Source: Cryptomeria japonica (taxonomy: Eukaryota; Streptophyta; Pinopsida; Cupressales; Cupressaceae). Taken from it: a stretch of 64,000 nucleotides of DNA. The notes below the pieces were generated by a model. The model did no database searches and was not told the origin of the DNA. It was given only the letters and a program-made list of their open reading frames with translations. Each line of letters begins with the position of its first letter. The first letter of the stretch is position 1. Position numbers and translations under genes: made by a program. Positions 32,250 to 44,284 of the stretch are shown here, piece by piece. The DNA lies in contig NC_081406.1 of the NCBI RefSeq assembly GCF_030272615.1, positions 215,819,497 through 215,883,496 on the forward strand. Reading direction: 5' to 3'.

Positions 32250-32870
32250 AAGGGAGGTACACATGTTGATGTGTTTTGACACATCATAGGGCATCTAGGA
32301 TTGGAGATAAGATGGATGCCAATTTATTGGGTAGTTTTAGCCCATGGTTTTGTAATACTATGTGATGATTTCATGTATTGTATCTCCTATAAATGAGGTG
32401 AGTTAAATAGAGGTTGTGTAAGATTATTATAGCTATTGAGTTACCTTTGAACCTCTAGCTAGTGATACTCCTAGGAGAAGATTTCTCTACAAATATATTA
32501 TAATCTATTATTGATTTCTAAATAATATATTGGGAAACTTTTGGAGTGTGGGGTTTTTCTCCTGAAAGGGTTTTCCCCATGTAAATCATTGTGTTGTGGT
32601 ATGCATGATATCTATGTTTAATTCTATTAAGTTTTTGTAATTGTTATAAGGATCTCTAAATTTTTTTGTATTACCATCCTCTTAAGGTTAGTGTAGATTT
32701 TTTTCCTCTACTTAACTTCCTTATGGGTCTCTAGTGGGTTTATAGCATGCCAAAGAAGTGGTTCCACTTAGACATGTTTATTTTCCCCTTATGGAGAGGT
32801 AGGACATGGACATCACATCATTTCATCTCTCTATAGAGAAGATTATAGTGACATTGGTCAAAATATATCA
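32250..32870 (+). repeat. Probable 3' LTR of the copia relic
   Basis: A purine tract AAAAGGGAGGTACACA is followed by TGTTGATGTGTTTTG at 32264. A CTATAAATG box lies at about 32388, then GAGTGTGGGGTTTTTCTCC and GGGTTTTCCCCATGTAAATC, common in copia leader regions. The right end is uncertain, perhaps one of the CACATCA-like ends near 32820. No target duplication was found. Confidence 0.5.
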
Positions 32871-33127
32871 CAACCTTCAACTTCCTATTTGATGGGAGAG
32901 AGTCTTTTATGAAGATGGATGAATAGACCATGAAACCTAAGACTCGTATATTTATAGCCTAGGCTAGGTGGTTTCTTTAAAAAAACATTGGGCACATATA
33001 ACTCAAGTGTCTTGAGAAGGCCTAAGTCATAATACCTATCATTCACAAGGTCATGATAATGATAATGTCTCTTTATGACATCACAAATAGATGGAGTTTT
33101 CATTTGTGTGGAGACCTCCTTAGATAC
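32871..33127. other. No recognisable feature apart from the element E target site
   Basis: The stretch between the copia relic and element E. The last five bases, GATAC (33123-33127), are element E's left target duplication. A minus-strand frame at 32885-33136 has no family motif and I do not call it a gene. Confidence 0.5.
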
Positions 33128-33516
33128 TGTTTGCATTCTACACTCATATGAGAATAGTTGATGTTTTCATTGATGGTAACCAACTAGAAACCAACTGGCA
33201 ATAGGTTTCTACATGCACTAGAAGACACCAGCATCAGCAAACACTTACACTAGCATTTATATTACATCAGCAACAAAGCATACCAACACTCCAGCCGACA
33301 TGGGATGAACTTTTGTTTATTGTAATATCATTATCTTTTGTAAGCCGACTTGGTATATTGTAAAAGACTCATATATGTATGAGATCTTATAGATTATTTT
33401 ATAATGATACATATGGTAGAAGATAGTTGTTTAATCGAAGCGAAGTTTTTTGGTTAAGGTATCTATCTGAACTTAAACCGGTACTAAACCTGGCATTAGA
33501 GATATTGTTTTGAGCA
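33128..33516 (+). repeat. Element E 5' LTR, first part
   Basis: Aligns with 43504-43902. It starts TGTTTGCATTCTACACTC and ends GAGCA (33512-33516), the duplication made by insertion F. Confidence 0.88.
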
Positions 33517-33652
33517 TGTTGGGCCCATACAAAAATTTCCATTCCATATGTGTCCTTGTTTGAAGTAATGCCCGTCTAATCCATTGGTCAAGTCATTTCC
33601 TTAAACTTCCTCATGTAACTCGATCATTGTTATGTCTTTCAAGTTTCACTGT

Positions 33653-33811
33653 GTTGAACTTGAACCTTTTGGTTCAAGGTTAAAAGTTCAACGCGCATTG
33701 TTTTGAATGTCTTGTTCTTCCGCGCAGTTTTAAGTCTTCACTAGTCCTTGTCGGCATTTTGCATTCTTTGAACCTTGAACTTGAACCTTTTAGGTTCAAG
33801 GTTCAAGGTTC
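33653..33811. repeat. Two hairpin-forming inverted repeats near the left end of F
   Basis: At 33653-33692 GTTGAACTTGAACC pairs, with small mismatches, with GGTTCAAGGTT...AGTTCAAC. At 33770-33811 GAACCTTGAACTTGAACCT pairs with AGGTTCAAGGTTCAAGGTTC across a loop of about three bases. Both are built from the same GGTTCAAGTT word. Confidence 0.7.
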
Positions 33812-34274
33812 AAGATTTGTTATGTTAATGTTGTGTCGTGATTGTTTCACAAAGTTCAAAGTTTGATGTATAGGCTTCTTGGAAGACATGTCACTTGGCA
33901 CGAGGTGATGATGTGGATTTTAAGATATGATAAATGCTTGCAGAGGGGAGGAATATTCTTTCTTCAATGATTTGAAATCTGTCATTTATAGCAAGTATGT
34001 ATGAGGATCCGTAGTGTCAGAAGTAAAGTGACTTAGCATTTAAAGCATGCTCCAGTGCAATCATTTTAGAGTAAGGTCACACAAACGAAGAGTAATGGAG
34101 ACAGTTCATGGTAATAATGGGTAAGATTTTGTCGACTTTAAAACTAAGTAGTTGTCATGTCAATATTATCATTTTCGTTGGAAAGTTTTGAGAAGAAGTT
34201 TTTGGAGCAGGAGAAATAGACTATGCTAGGGGTTTGCAGATGTCAGAGGAAGGTATGTTCAACAACTTTCTCAA

Positions 34275-37200
34275 TTGTTGCAGTTTGTTTTAAAAGATCT
34301 AGGTATTTTGTTAGCTGTTTGTTTCCATTTTCCCTTTCCTTCTTTGCCTGGGGTAATTGGGGAAAATCACGAGCTAAACAAGAGGCCTACTTTGCCCAAA
34401 TTAGTGAACTCATCTTCCCTTGTAAGCTCTTTACTAGAACTAGGTGACACAACATTAGTTCAACTAGATTTAGATGTTTTTCTAGAAAGAGTGCGGAAAC
34501 GAGCTGCAGATCCTATGATGAGAGATATTGCACAAAGTGGATTATTAGAAGCAGTCGCATTTCCCACAGCTGCCCCTTGCCCTGAATTAGTTTTAGAATG
34601 TATGAATCATTATGACAAGGGTAATAGATGCATAAGGAAAAACAATGGTGAGGTTTTCTTATCCATTGATAGACAGATAGTAATGGTAGCCATGGGTATC
34701 CCACACTAGGAACCCTATGAAGATTGGACGATTGGAAAATCCTATGGAATTTTCTCTAAGAAAAAGCAGTATTACAGAATTGTTATTGCACGGAATTGGC
34801 TTCTAAGATTCCAAAAAGGAGGCTCAAGGCTTCCGAGACCTCTAACCCGTAAGCATTTAATTCCTGCAATCCGAGACTTGGTAATATTGTTGAGAAGAGT
34901 AAAGGGTAATTCCCACTCTTTCTATTGGGAGGACTGCGACTCTAGATAAAAATTGGTTCATCGACTGGGGAACTGTTATCGCGGAAAGGTTACACGAAAG
35001 TTTGAGTAATTACCCTAGGATTTCCAACTTTTATATGCCTTCCTACCTATCATATATGCTTGCCTATGTGAGAGAATGGTCTAGATTGTCCCATGCAAAA
35101 TGGGTTCAAGGCGTAAGAATTTATGAGTATCATCCCAATTTGACTTTGAAAGGGAATGTAGATGATTATCTCCATTGGAATGATATTTTGACTGGGAGGT
35201 TGACCTTTGAATTACAAGGTAACTTGCATAGAAGGATGTCTATAGAAGTTGTTGAACTTATTAACATCTACGGTAGTTTCTTTACATAGTTTAGTCACTT
35301 CACTTACCTAAGGGTTGGAGGATTTAAAGGTGAACCCTTTAGGCTACCTAGGTATGTTTTAGACTCCTATATTTTGATCAAAATTTCTAGGGAGCTTTCC
35401 TATGTCGCAAAGGATTATGGTGAGGACTTCGACACAAGTGGGATTTTCCCCATTGATTTAGGCCATTACAATTGTAAGTCTGTCTCTGATGCACTGAATC
35501 TTGAGCTAGAATTTAAGAGATTTCATTTGAAGACCTTTGTGAAAAGGGATAATTTTGATAGTAAAGGTTTCATTTCTCAATATGTGAAGAAGATGGTGCC
35601 TGATCAGCATGTTCCTCAGTTGGAGGATTATTGGGAGGGTTGCCAGGATGAATTCGAAGTAAGGAAAAGGAGTTGGTCCAGGTTAACCTTGAAACAAATT
35701 CATGACATGAAATTGCCATTGGATACTTCAGGTGTCACCACTGATGATGAAGATGTACTTGATTCTGAGTTTATGAAGTGGGTACATAATGAACCTCTTC
35801 TAGAGGTGGATTGGAGCAAAAAGATGGAGGATAGTATTCAGACACGCACCTTCAACGTAATTTGCAGGACAAAAAATTGGCTTAGGAGTTGCCAATTTCA
35901 TCTGACATGAGCAACCAGTTCAAGAAGCAAAAGTGGGAAGAGGAATACCACAAGAAAAACTTCTATTTTAACTAACACTCTCATTTCTGTTGCACGAAAA
36001 AGGGAGGCAAATATTAAAGAAGATAAAATTGACACTGAGGCTGAACTTTCTATCAGTGGCTGGGTTACCAGGTCAAGGTCCAAGAAGAGTTTTCAGCTAC
36101 TGGCTCCTCATCTCATTCTTGATTTAGACGCAAAGGAATTCTGTGCAATATGGCATCCCCTGTTTCTGATACAGACAAGGTTTCAACTGGCATAGATACT
36201 ACCTTCTAGGATTCAGGGACGCTTGATATTCGGTCTCATGAAGACAGTGCCACACTACCACCCTCAGTAGGATCTCCACCCATGCCATCTAAGGAACTAA
36301 CTTTGGCACCCAAGTGGTTAAGTGACTCAATTACCAGGAAAAGGAATGCGGTCCCTATTTTAGTATCAATGGAGGATGTTGTGAGTAAATGTCTGGGAAA
36401 GTCCATGAAGCCCAAAAGGCTAAAAATGGAGGCTATGATTGGTTTTGATGAAAATATGAAGCATTGGACTGCAAACATTGCCAAACCTGCGGCCGACAAA
36501 GATGCTATTATTGTTTCAGAAGTAGACTATGCTATTGAACGAGTTGATTTGGGGGTTGGAACTAGAGCCATGGATGTGAAACACCTGGAGACTTCAACCA
36601 AATGAATTATCTCTCGTACTTGGAAGGATGAAAGAGACAAGGCTGAGTTAAAGCAGAATTTAATGCAAATGGCTCAGTATATTTATGCTCTGCAGAACAA
36701 CCCATTACCATTTTCCCAAAGTTCAGGGCCATTTAGCTTGAAATCACCTGGTAATCAAAAATTCTTTGATGAAGTTCAATGAAATAGGATGATTGTTGAG
36801 GTCTTCTTGGAATGGCTCACCTCGATCATGCATCAAGGGACCAATTAGATAATGGATTTAGTCCAAATTGTTAAAGATGCTAATGAAGTCACCAAAGAAT
36901 TGGATTATGATTTAATCTCATAGTAGAAAGAGAAGACTAAATGGGCAGTGATTTCAAAATAGATGCGTGATATTCAGCATTATGGCCTGATGAATTTCCT
37001 TGCTGAAAGGCAAGTGCCAGGGTTAAATGAAGACATAATGTTTATTTGCAAAGAGAGAATTGAGTGGCATAACCAGATTATTGAACAGGGCCATAGTGAA
37101 TCATCCAATTTGCGTGGTGAATTAACAACCTTAAGGATGACCATGCAGAAGGATCTCCACTATGTGGATGTCCAATTGCTTAAAGAAGATAGCCAAACTC

Positions 37201-37436
37201 TAGAAGATACTGCAAAGATGATTAACCAGTTTAGCAGCCACATTAAACAAATCAAGGTGGAGAAATCCTTGGCTATGGGAGATTTTACGAGGATTTCCAA
37301 AGTAGAATCAATGCTCACAGTTTGTCTCAATCACCTGGACTCACACAGGGACAAAGTGCAGATGGTGAAGAGAAAGAAGGAGCTTTGGAAGCCGAGAGTA
37401 ATTCACATCAGTTTGCCACATGTAACTGTAATTTAG
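34275..37436 (+). pseudogene. F-encoded large protein, remote relative of D/E ORF2
   Basis: The coding trace passes through two or more frames with several stops. Part 1 (34275-34709) has DIAQSGLLEAVAF, PELVLECMNHYDKG and SIDRQIVMVAMGIP. Its spacing matches the ORF2 segments LGFIEIL..., DVIRIVLNRVHGEFF and ITKEAVKAITGLP. Part 2 (about 34960-35290) has WGTVIAERLHESLSNYP then YMPSYLSYMLAYV, resembling ORF2 DICEWLKDELIDNLG then FGNLLVCLMLHI. Further parts lie at 35374-35910 and 36282-36605. The C-terminal part (36963-37436) is probably a coiled coil. The plan (N-terminal domain, charged middle, coiled-coil end) is that of ORF2. The relationship is inferred from spacing and hydrophobic pattern only. 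Confidence 0.6.
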
Positions 37437-38223
37437 GAATTTTCAAAGGTGCATCAAGAGTGGAGTGTGGCAAAGGCGATGATGGTGTCCATCCAAAACA
37501 CCAACCTGAGCGATCACACCAAGACAGAGCAGACGACATGACTAGCACTGCTGGGAGTTGTTTGCCAGCGAGTCTAGTCCATTTAAATTTTGGTTATACA
37601 GTTAGGGTAGTTTTCTATTAACTCTTACAAGTTAATTTTACTTTCTAGCGACCTATATATATGTTTCGCAATGACTTTATCAAGGTTCACTAAGTTTTTG
37701 AAAAGACTATCTTTAAAATTGGCTAAACACTTTGTGTATGTAGAAAGTGGATGATCATCAATGAAAATCTTGTTAATAGTTATCTTCGATTTCAAATCTA
37801 TGTGTTTGATATTTGAAGTTTTATTTTTGTGAAAATCTATTTCAAAGAAGGCATTGTTATACTTTCTATATGTGCAGAAAACTATTGGCAAATTTCATCT
37901 TTAAGGGCTTTTCATTTTGTTTTAGTGTACATGTGAAGTCTATCAGCTTTATGTAAAGAGTTATATATGAATCAGTGCTTGCATTCATTTTGTATTGACT
38001 GGTGGATGCAATTACTGTTTAGTGCTTTCTAGTGAAAAGCATTCTATTGATTGTGTGTAATTTGGAGTTGATTGAATATTTATTAGAGGGAGTTGTACCT
38101 TAATTCAGATGTTAATCAATATAATGATTTTCCAACTATTTGGTAGAAAATTTGTCTTTCTTTCCTCGACCCATAATGCATAAAGATTAAATAAATAAAG
38201 GGAGACAAATCTATTTACCAACA

Positions 38224-38605
38224 GAGCAATACGTTGTATTGGATTTAATAATCCATTTTGTAGTCAGTGAGACTCTTCTTTGAGAAGTGAGCTCTAGGTT
38301 GTTGGCCTCCCTACATGTGCAGGCCCCTATTGTAAGTAGTATTTATTCATTGTCCAATGAGTAAATATTGTGGGTCACAAATCCCACTAAGGTTTTTCCC
38401 ACACCAGGTTTCCTCATTAAAATATCTTGTGTTATGGTGTGTTTCTATGTTGTCTCTATTATTTATGTTTACTGCATTAATTCTTATTTACCGGTACACT
38501 ATTTTGTGTGGCAAAGCTATAAATAAGTTTAAATATTCGACAAACTAGCTAGACACTGATTCACCTCCCCTCTCAGTGTCTGTGGGACTATCATTGAATC
38601 TAACA
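38224..38605 (+). repeat. Element E 5' LTR, second part
   Basis: Resumes with the second GAGCA and aligns with about 43898-44279. It includes the shared module (GAGCTCTAGGTTGTTGGCC, CATGTGCAGGCCCC, CACAAATCCCACTAAGG, CTGATTCACC) and ends GAATCTAACA. Confidence 0.88.
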
Positions 38606-38607
38606 AT

Positions 38608-38620
38608 TGGTATCAGAGCC
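38608..38620 (+). other. Primer-binding site of element E
   Basis: TGGTATCAGAGCC, two bases after the LTR. It matches the canonical plant initiator-Met primer site. Confidence 0.9.
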
Positions 38621-38676
38621 TGGTCCTCTATTTGCAAAAGCCTAACAACTTGAGGAATATTTTGAAACTGGTATAG

Positions 38677-39789
38677 ATGGAGAACTTAAGAAAATAGTTT
38701 GAAGGAGCTCTTGAATATTTTGATGCAGAAAAATTGAAGAATATCAAACTTGAAGATGATCTGAGGACTACTAAGGAATTCATTAAAGGACTTCAGGAGA
38801 ACTTGGTTATAGCACAAAATAAGAGAAAGGAACTTCATGAGAAAATGCAGAATGATGACGATGAAAAGGAAACTCTTAGAGACATTGCAAATAAGCTGAG
38901 ACAAGAGAACACTAATATGAAGAATGAAATGCAAGATATTACTATGAGGTTATGCAAGGATATTAAAGATAGGAAGAAGAATGAAGAAGACTTGACTAGG
39001 AGACTTAATGATGTAGGAAATAGAAATTTGAGACTTTGTCATGAAAATGATATACTAAAGACAGATCTGATTCACATGCAACATGATAAGGAGGAGCTTA
39101 CAAGACAAGTTGGCATTTAGGAAAATGAGTTGGTCACTGCAAATGAACACAAATACAAATTCAAGAAAAGTTCAAAAAGGCTTGATGACATGTTGAAAAG
39201 ACAGAAACCTGATGGAGATAAAAATGGACTTGGATTTGAACATGGAGAAAGTTTCGGTACTGCAAATAGTCAAGATCACAACAAACCGGTAAGACAACCT
39301 AATGCTTATAAATTTAATAGGAAATGTTTCAATTGCAACAAATATGGTCATAGAGAAAATCAGTATAGATTTAGAAATAATCAGAATACAAACTCACCCA
39401 CTGGTCAATGTTCCAAATGTAACAAAGTTGGTCATGATTCATAAAATTGTAGAATGAATGTGAAATGCTATGTTTGTGGTAGTTTTGGGCATTTATCTAA
39501 TCAATGCAGATCACAAACCAGTCAAGGATATGGAAAGGCTATTCAGAGGAATAATGTAACTTGTTATGCATGCAACAATATTGGGAATATTGCAAAAAAT
39601 TATACAAGAAAGACTATACCGGAAAACAATAAAGGATCTAGTGTGAAGGGAAAAGAAAAGGTAAATGAAATAAAGTAAGAATTTTCAAAATAATGGATTA
39701 AGAAAGAAGATCAGAAAGTTGATAAGTCTATCTCTGCACTAGTAGAATAGACTAATCCTCCACTAGTAGGAGATTCTTCATCCAACTGA
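38677..39789 (+). pseudogene. Element E ORF1: coiled coil plus CCHC knuckles
   Basis: A single frame from MENLRK to the TGA after the Ser-Ser-Asn end, the same terminus as in D. Stops are at about 38695, 39118, 39442 and 39676, with others just after. The coiled coil covers about the first 150 residues (LKNIKLEDDLRTTKEFIKGL). Knuckles: CFNCNKYGHRENQY (last Cys lost), CSKCNKVGHDS*NC (stop inside), CYVCGSFGHLSNQC (intact), CYACNNIGNIAKNY (His and last Cys lost). The loss of ligands in E against four intact knuckles in D shows E is decaying. Confidence 0.85.
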
Positions 39790-40095
39790 GGAATAATCCT
39801 TGGGGGATATTGCAGCAAGTTAAAAATCATGCATTCTACCCTCGGTTGATGGTGAGAAGATACATTTCTTCTTTGTCGGAAGATGTGTTAAGTTTTCACT
39901 TAACTAGTGAGCATTTAATATGGTTTTAAGGAACCTTTTTGGCTATAAAGCATCGAAAAAATCCTCATTTTGACTCACCAAGCATTCAAACAATCAGGGA
40001 GTGTGAAGCTGAGCAAGGGCATTCTAAGGCAAAGCTGCGAAGTAAATTTTTTAGGAATTCAGAGAATGTTGGTTATGAGGTATTTATCTTTTGAA
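39790..40095. other. Non-coding gap between ORF1 and ORF2 of element E
   Basis: About 300 bases, positionally equivalent to 16811-17111 in D. No conserved frame and no clear signal. Confidence 0.5.
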
Positions 40096-43000
40096 ATGGA
40101 AACCTCATCTTCTATTCTTGAGTTTATTGCAAACCCTACCATTGTTGAAAACATCAAACACCCTTGAATCGTGTTTAAGATTATCGCTGAGATTGCAAAA
40201 CAGGATGACTTTGTCGGATCTTTTTCAAAAATTCTGAAGGATGTAGCATTTGTTGAAGACCCTAGAATCTACATACATTGCAACATAGAAAACCTAGGGA
40301 CTGAGGATTTGAAGAAATTTTTTAATGAGGTTATTACCGATAGAAATGGTGTGATTAAACCTGAACATAAGATTATGGAAGACTTAGGTTTTGTAGAAAT
40401 TCTAAACATTCCCAAATTTCTAAAGGAAGTTGTACGACTTATATTAAGCAGAGTTCATGGAGAGTTCATATGGTTAGAGTCAGTTTGCAAGATAACCAAG
40501 GAAGCAATTAAGGCAATTATTGGTTTACCTTCAACCGATAGTAGGCCCAATACAACCAAGAAAATACCTAACAAGGGAGTTATAGAGTTAATCGGAGCCA
40601 CATCTAATAGCATATCACTTAGAGTGAATGATATTAAGGATATAAATGTGAGATACATGAATTCATTGACAATTTGAAGAAGATTAAGGGAGATAAGAAA
40701 GGTACTTTCCATTTTGGGAACCTACTAGTATGCTTGATGCTATACTTTACCAAAGAGATACCTGACATAGGTCACAAGGATTTTGGTTATGAAATCTTGG
40801 TAGGAAAATAAAGACAGGAAGTTTTCACTAGTATGGGCACCGACTGTGATAAGAACATTACAAATTACTTCAAAACATTTCAAACTAAGATGAGAGAAAG
40901 AGAGAGATTACCATATAGCATAGTTGATAAATATGGCAATCAAATCTATTTTGTCATTAAGCAAGATGAGACTTGGATGGAAGAAGTAAGCCCTAAAACT
41001 ATTTGGGTTACTGAGATGGGTTATGAGGTAGACCTATCTATTTTGGAGACATATGCAAAATCTCTACTTGATGCACAAAGGGAGCCATCTAAGATTCTTT
41101 GGTAGTGCAGAAACCATTGAGAGTAATGTATCTATGTCGAAGAGGAGAAAAAGAAGAGAAAATTTTATCAGAGATGCCTCTAAGAAGGTCAATGAAATCA
41201 AGAAAAATGTCATGAATATCAGTGGTATATCAGCTACTGAGCTTGAAGGACTGCAACCTAAAGCACATGTTTCACTGGTTGTAACATCTTCTGTTACTGA
41301 CAGTGGAAAGGATACTGAGTTTAAGAGAGTTGAAAGGAGGAAGATAAAACCCTCAATAGTACCCTCTCCTTCACCTAAGAAGGAAAGTACATTATGGAAA
41401 AAGTAGCAGGCAGTTACAGAACCGCAGAAGAAACTTACACCAAAGAAGAAATAGATACTGGTTACCCCTACATTGGACGATCTACTAAATGAGATTACAC
41501 AGGAAGGTAATCTAGTAAATGTAAATAAATGGTATAATTCTTTTAAGGATTCTAACAAACAAACCATTGAAGAAAGCATTATTTTACATTTGGATATTTA
41601 CAAGAAAGTTTTGATACACGTAATTGATGATTTACCCAATGATTTATACATGAGATTGGAAACTAAAAGACTATTTATGATGGAAATGGATAAGAAGTTG
41701 AAAGTTGAAACAATTTTGGTGGTACATCTGGTAAACTTTAAGGAAGAGATAGATGAGCTTATATCTGAAGCAAACTAGTCAATATTTGTCAGTGGACACC
41801 AACAACTAAGCCTGATGGTTGGAAGGGTTAAGGAAATTGCTGATGAGACTGCAGATAAATGGGACATATTTTTGTTGAGAAGGAAAAGGAAGAGGAAAGA
41901 AAAAGACTGAAATTTGAAAGGATATTCAAGGTATATAAGAAAGATAAGGGAAAAGGTAAAGTGGGTGGTGTACCTGCATTAAAAGTAACAGATAACATCC
42001 CTCCACCAACTCAAGACACCCCTCTGTTAACCTCAACTTCACCGGTACATATAGCTAATCCACCAGATATGGCTACTAAAGGTATAACTCATGATGATAC
42101 TAACCTGGAGTCAGAAATACTCTTTACAATGAATGTGGATACACAAAATATAAACATTGTGGTGGACAGAGAGAGTGCAGAGGTTAAGGAAGATGATGTC
42201 AAGGACAACATAATCTCAGAGAATCTAGTACAGACTGTGACTCTCAAGAAACTGGGACACCGACTCAAGCAAAACAACTGTAGACTGAGAAATAATCTGA
42301 GGCAGAAGTTCATGTTGAGCCTGAGAAACCAGTAGTTTCAGAGGTGCTTAATCAAACAAAGAAACCATTAAAGGTAGAGGAACATACATAGACAGATCCA
42401 CTGGAAGAAAATGTAAGTAAAGTGGAAGTATCTGATGGAAATAAAGAGGATATAGTGAAGGTAATTGGACAAGCATCTGTTGAAAAGAAACCCATAACAA
42501 AATCTAGCACATCAACATGAGAATTTAGACCTACAAACATAACAAAGGTTTTATTGGATTGTATCAAGATGATAACTGATTGCAATGCCTTAGCATTTAA
42601 GGCAATTGATAATACTTGACCTATCTTTAAGATGATTGCACCTACTTGTAAGATAGAGCACATTAATGATTCTTTAGGCAAATTGGACACATTGTCCAAA
42701 TTCATTGCTGATAATGTAATAACCCTAGATAAGTTGAATGAGGATACTATTAAGGAGAGAGTTGAAAAAGAGAAAAATACATTCTTTGAGAACACTATAA
42801 ATAAATATATCGATCACCTAGACACACTTTTACCAGTACTTAATTCTACCATTTTGGAGTATATGGAGTTATATAGAGAAGCCTGCAAACCTCACTATTT
42901 GACAAAGGACATTGATGAGGAGATCAAGAAGACACAAAAAGAAATTGATGACATAGCGGACAACATGATATGTTCATCTGGACTTATATCAGTTTTTGAG

Positions 43001-43153
43001 CAAGAAATGGCAGCTTTTGAGGAGAAGTTGGAGAAACTTGAGAAAGAGAAGGCAAGAATAAGGTCCAATGCCTGGGAACTCAAAAGAAAACTTGGTCTGA
43101 GGTTGGATAGTCTAATTACTCAGAGAAATGAACTAACTAAGGCAACAATTTGA
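40096..43153 (+). pseudogene. Element E ORF2: counterpart of D ORF2
   Basis: It starts METSSSILEFIANPTIVENI and aligns along its length with D ORF2: LGFVEILNIPKFLKEVVRLI, RVHGEFIWLES, ITKEAIKAIIGLPSTDSRP, ISLRVNDIKDINVR, then ETWMEEVSPKTIWVTEMGYE, LDDLLNEITQEG, and the coiled-coil end (EKEKNTFFENTINKYIDHLD, FEEKLEKLEKEKARI). Frameshifts lie near 40680-40830, 41060, 41850 and 42350-42630, with several stops. Because the decay in D and E is independent, the residues they share show what selection kept while the elements were active. Function unknown. Confidence 0.82.
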
Positions 43154-43360
43154 GGAGAGCGATCACCAGAGTAGAAAATGCACTATCTCACTGATATGAT
43201 CCAACATACTGAGGTAACTCTAACTAGTAGCAACAAGTTTATGTAGAGTTTGAATCTAGTTTTGGCAAACATTTTTTAGATTGTAACCAACTAGTTAAAG
43301 ACCTTGAGGTAGCATTTTTTACCTCTTTTGATTATTTATGACATCCTTTGTCATTGATGT

Positions 43361-43503
43361 CAAAGGAGGAGTAGTGGAGAGAAAAATGCATGTACAGAGG
43401 AGATCACTTGCTCAGGGGGAGCACATCTTTTTAGATTTCATTTTTGCGATAACAGTTCTAGATTTTTCTCATGAGTGTTTCCATCAATGACAAAGGGGGA
43501 AAT
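43361..43503 (+). other. Multiple polypurine tracts of element E
   Basis: CAAAGGAGGAGTAG is at about 43361, CAGGGGGAGC at about 43414, and CAAAGGGGGAAAT at 43491-43503, directly before the LTR. Same pattern and spacing as in D. Confidence 0.75.
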
Positions 43504-44279
43504 TGTTGGCATTCTACACTCATATGAGAATAGTTGATGTTGTCATTTATGGCAACCAACTGGCAACCAACTGGCAACCCACTGGCAATAGGTTTCTACA
43601 TGCACCAGTAGACACTGACATCGACATGCACTTACATCAGCATTCAGATTACATCAGCAACAAAGCATATCAGCACTCCAGCTGACATGGGATGAACTTT
43701 TGTTTATTGTAATAGAATTATCTTTTGTAAGCCGACTTGGTATATTGTAAAAGACTCATATATGTATGAGATATTATAGATCATTTTGTAATGATACAAG
43801 TGGTACAAGATAGTTGTTTAGTGGCAGCAAAGGTTTTTGGTTAAGGTATCTATTTGAGCTTAAACCGGTACTGAACCTAGCATTAGAGATGTTGTTTTGA
43901 GCAGTACATTGTATTGGATTTAATAATCCATTTTGTAGTCAGTGAGACTCTTCTTTGAGCAGTGAGCTCTAGGCTGTTAGTCTCCCTACATGTGTAGGCC
44001 CCTATTGTAAGTAGTATTTATTCATTGGCCAGTGAGTAAATATTATGGGTCACAAATCCCACTAAGGTTTTTCCTACACTGGGTTTCCTCATTAAAATAT
44101 CCTATGTTATGGTGTGTTTCTATGCTATCTCTATTATTTATGATTACTGCATTAATTCTTGTTTATCGATACATTGTTTTGGGTCAAAAAGTTATAAATA
44201 TGTTTAAATATTCAACAAACTAGTTAGACACTGATTCACCCCCTTCTCAGTGTTTGTGGGACTATCATTGAATCTAATA
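43504..44279 (+). repeat. 3' LTR of element E
   Basis: 776 bp, uninterrupted, starting TGTTGGCATTCTACAC and ending GAATCTAATA (CA changed to TA). Near its start an 11-bp unit, ACTGGCAACCA, is repeated about three times (43556-43590); the 5' LTR has fewer copies. Confidence 0.88.
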
Positions 44280-44284
44280 GATAC

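Larger units (their letters stand above)
33517..38223 (+). mobile_element. Insertion F: 4.7-kb unclassified element with a large decayed ORF
   Basis: Flanked by GAGCA (33512-33516 and 38224-38228). Joining the flanks restores the LTR as seen at 43870-43920. The ends are TGTTGGGCCC and TTTACCAACA, with the TG...CA form and 5-bp duplication of an integrase product. However, I find no direct LTR pair, no primer-binding site and no pol gene. It holds one long decayed coding region (34275-37436) and two perfect-looking hairpin sequences near its left end. It could be a solo LTR that contains an ORF, an element whose LTRs were lost, or a new class. Confidence 0.7.
33128..44279 (+). mobile_element. 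Element E: second non-autonomous copia-like element with the D-type ORFs
   Basis: Flanked by GATAC (33123-33127 and 44280-44284). The order is 5' LTR (split by insertion F), primer-binding site, ORF1, ORF2, polypurine tracts, 3' LTR. It lacks all pol domains, as D does. Its LTR starts TGTTGGCATTCTACACTC where D's starts TGTTGGCATATGGACACTC, and the LTR bodies differ, but both proteins align from end to end. Without F and its duplication it is about 6.4 kb, close to D's 6.5 kb. Confidence 0.85.

Noticed and set aside
34223-34447. Overlapping frame at the start of the F coding region
   Set aside because: It overlaps the frame with ORF2-like motifs and has none of its own.
43500-43690. Repeated ACTGGCAACCA as a possible CRISPR-like array
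   Set aside because: Three adjacent 11-bp copies without spacers inside a plant LTR are a small tandem repeat.
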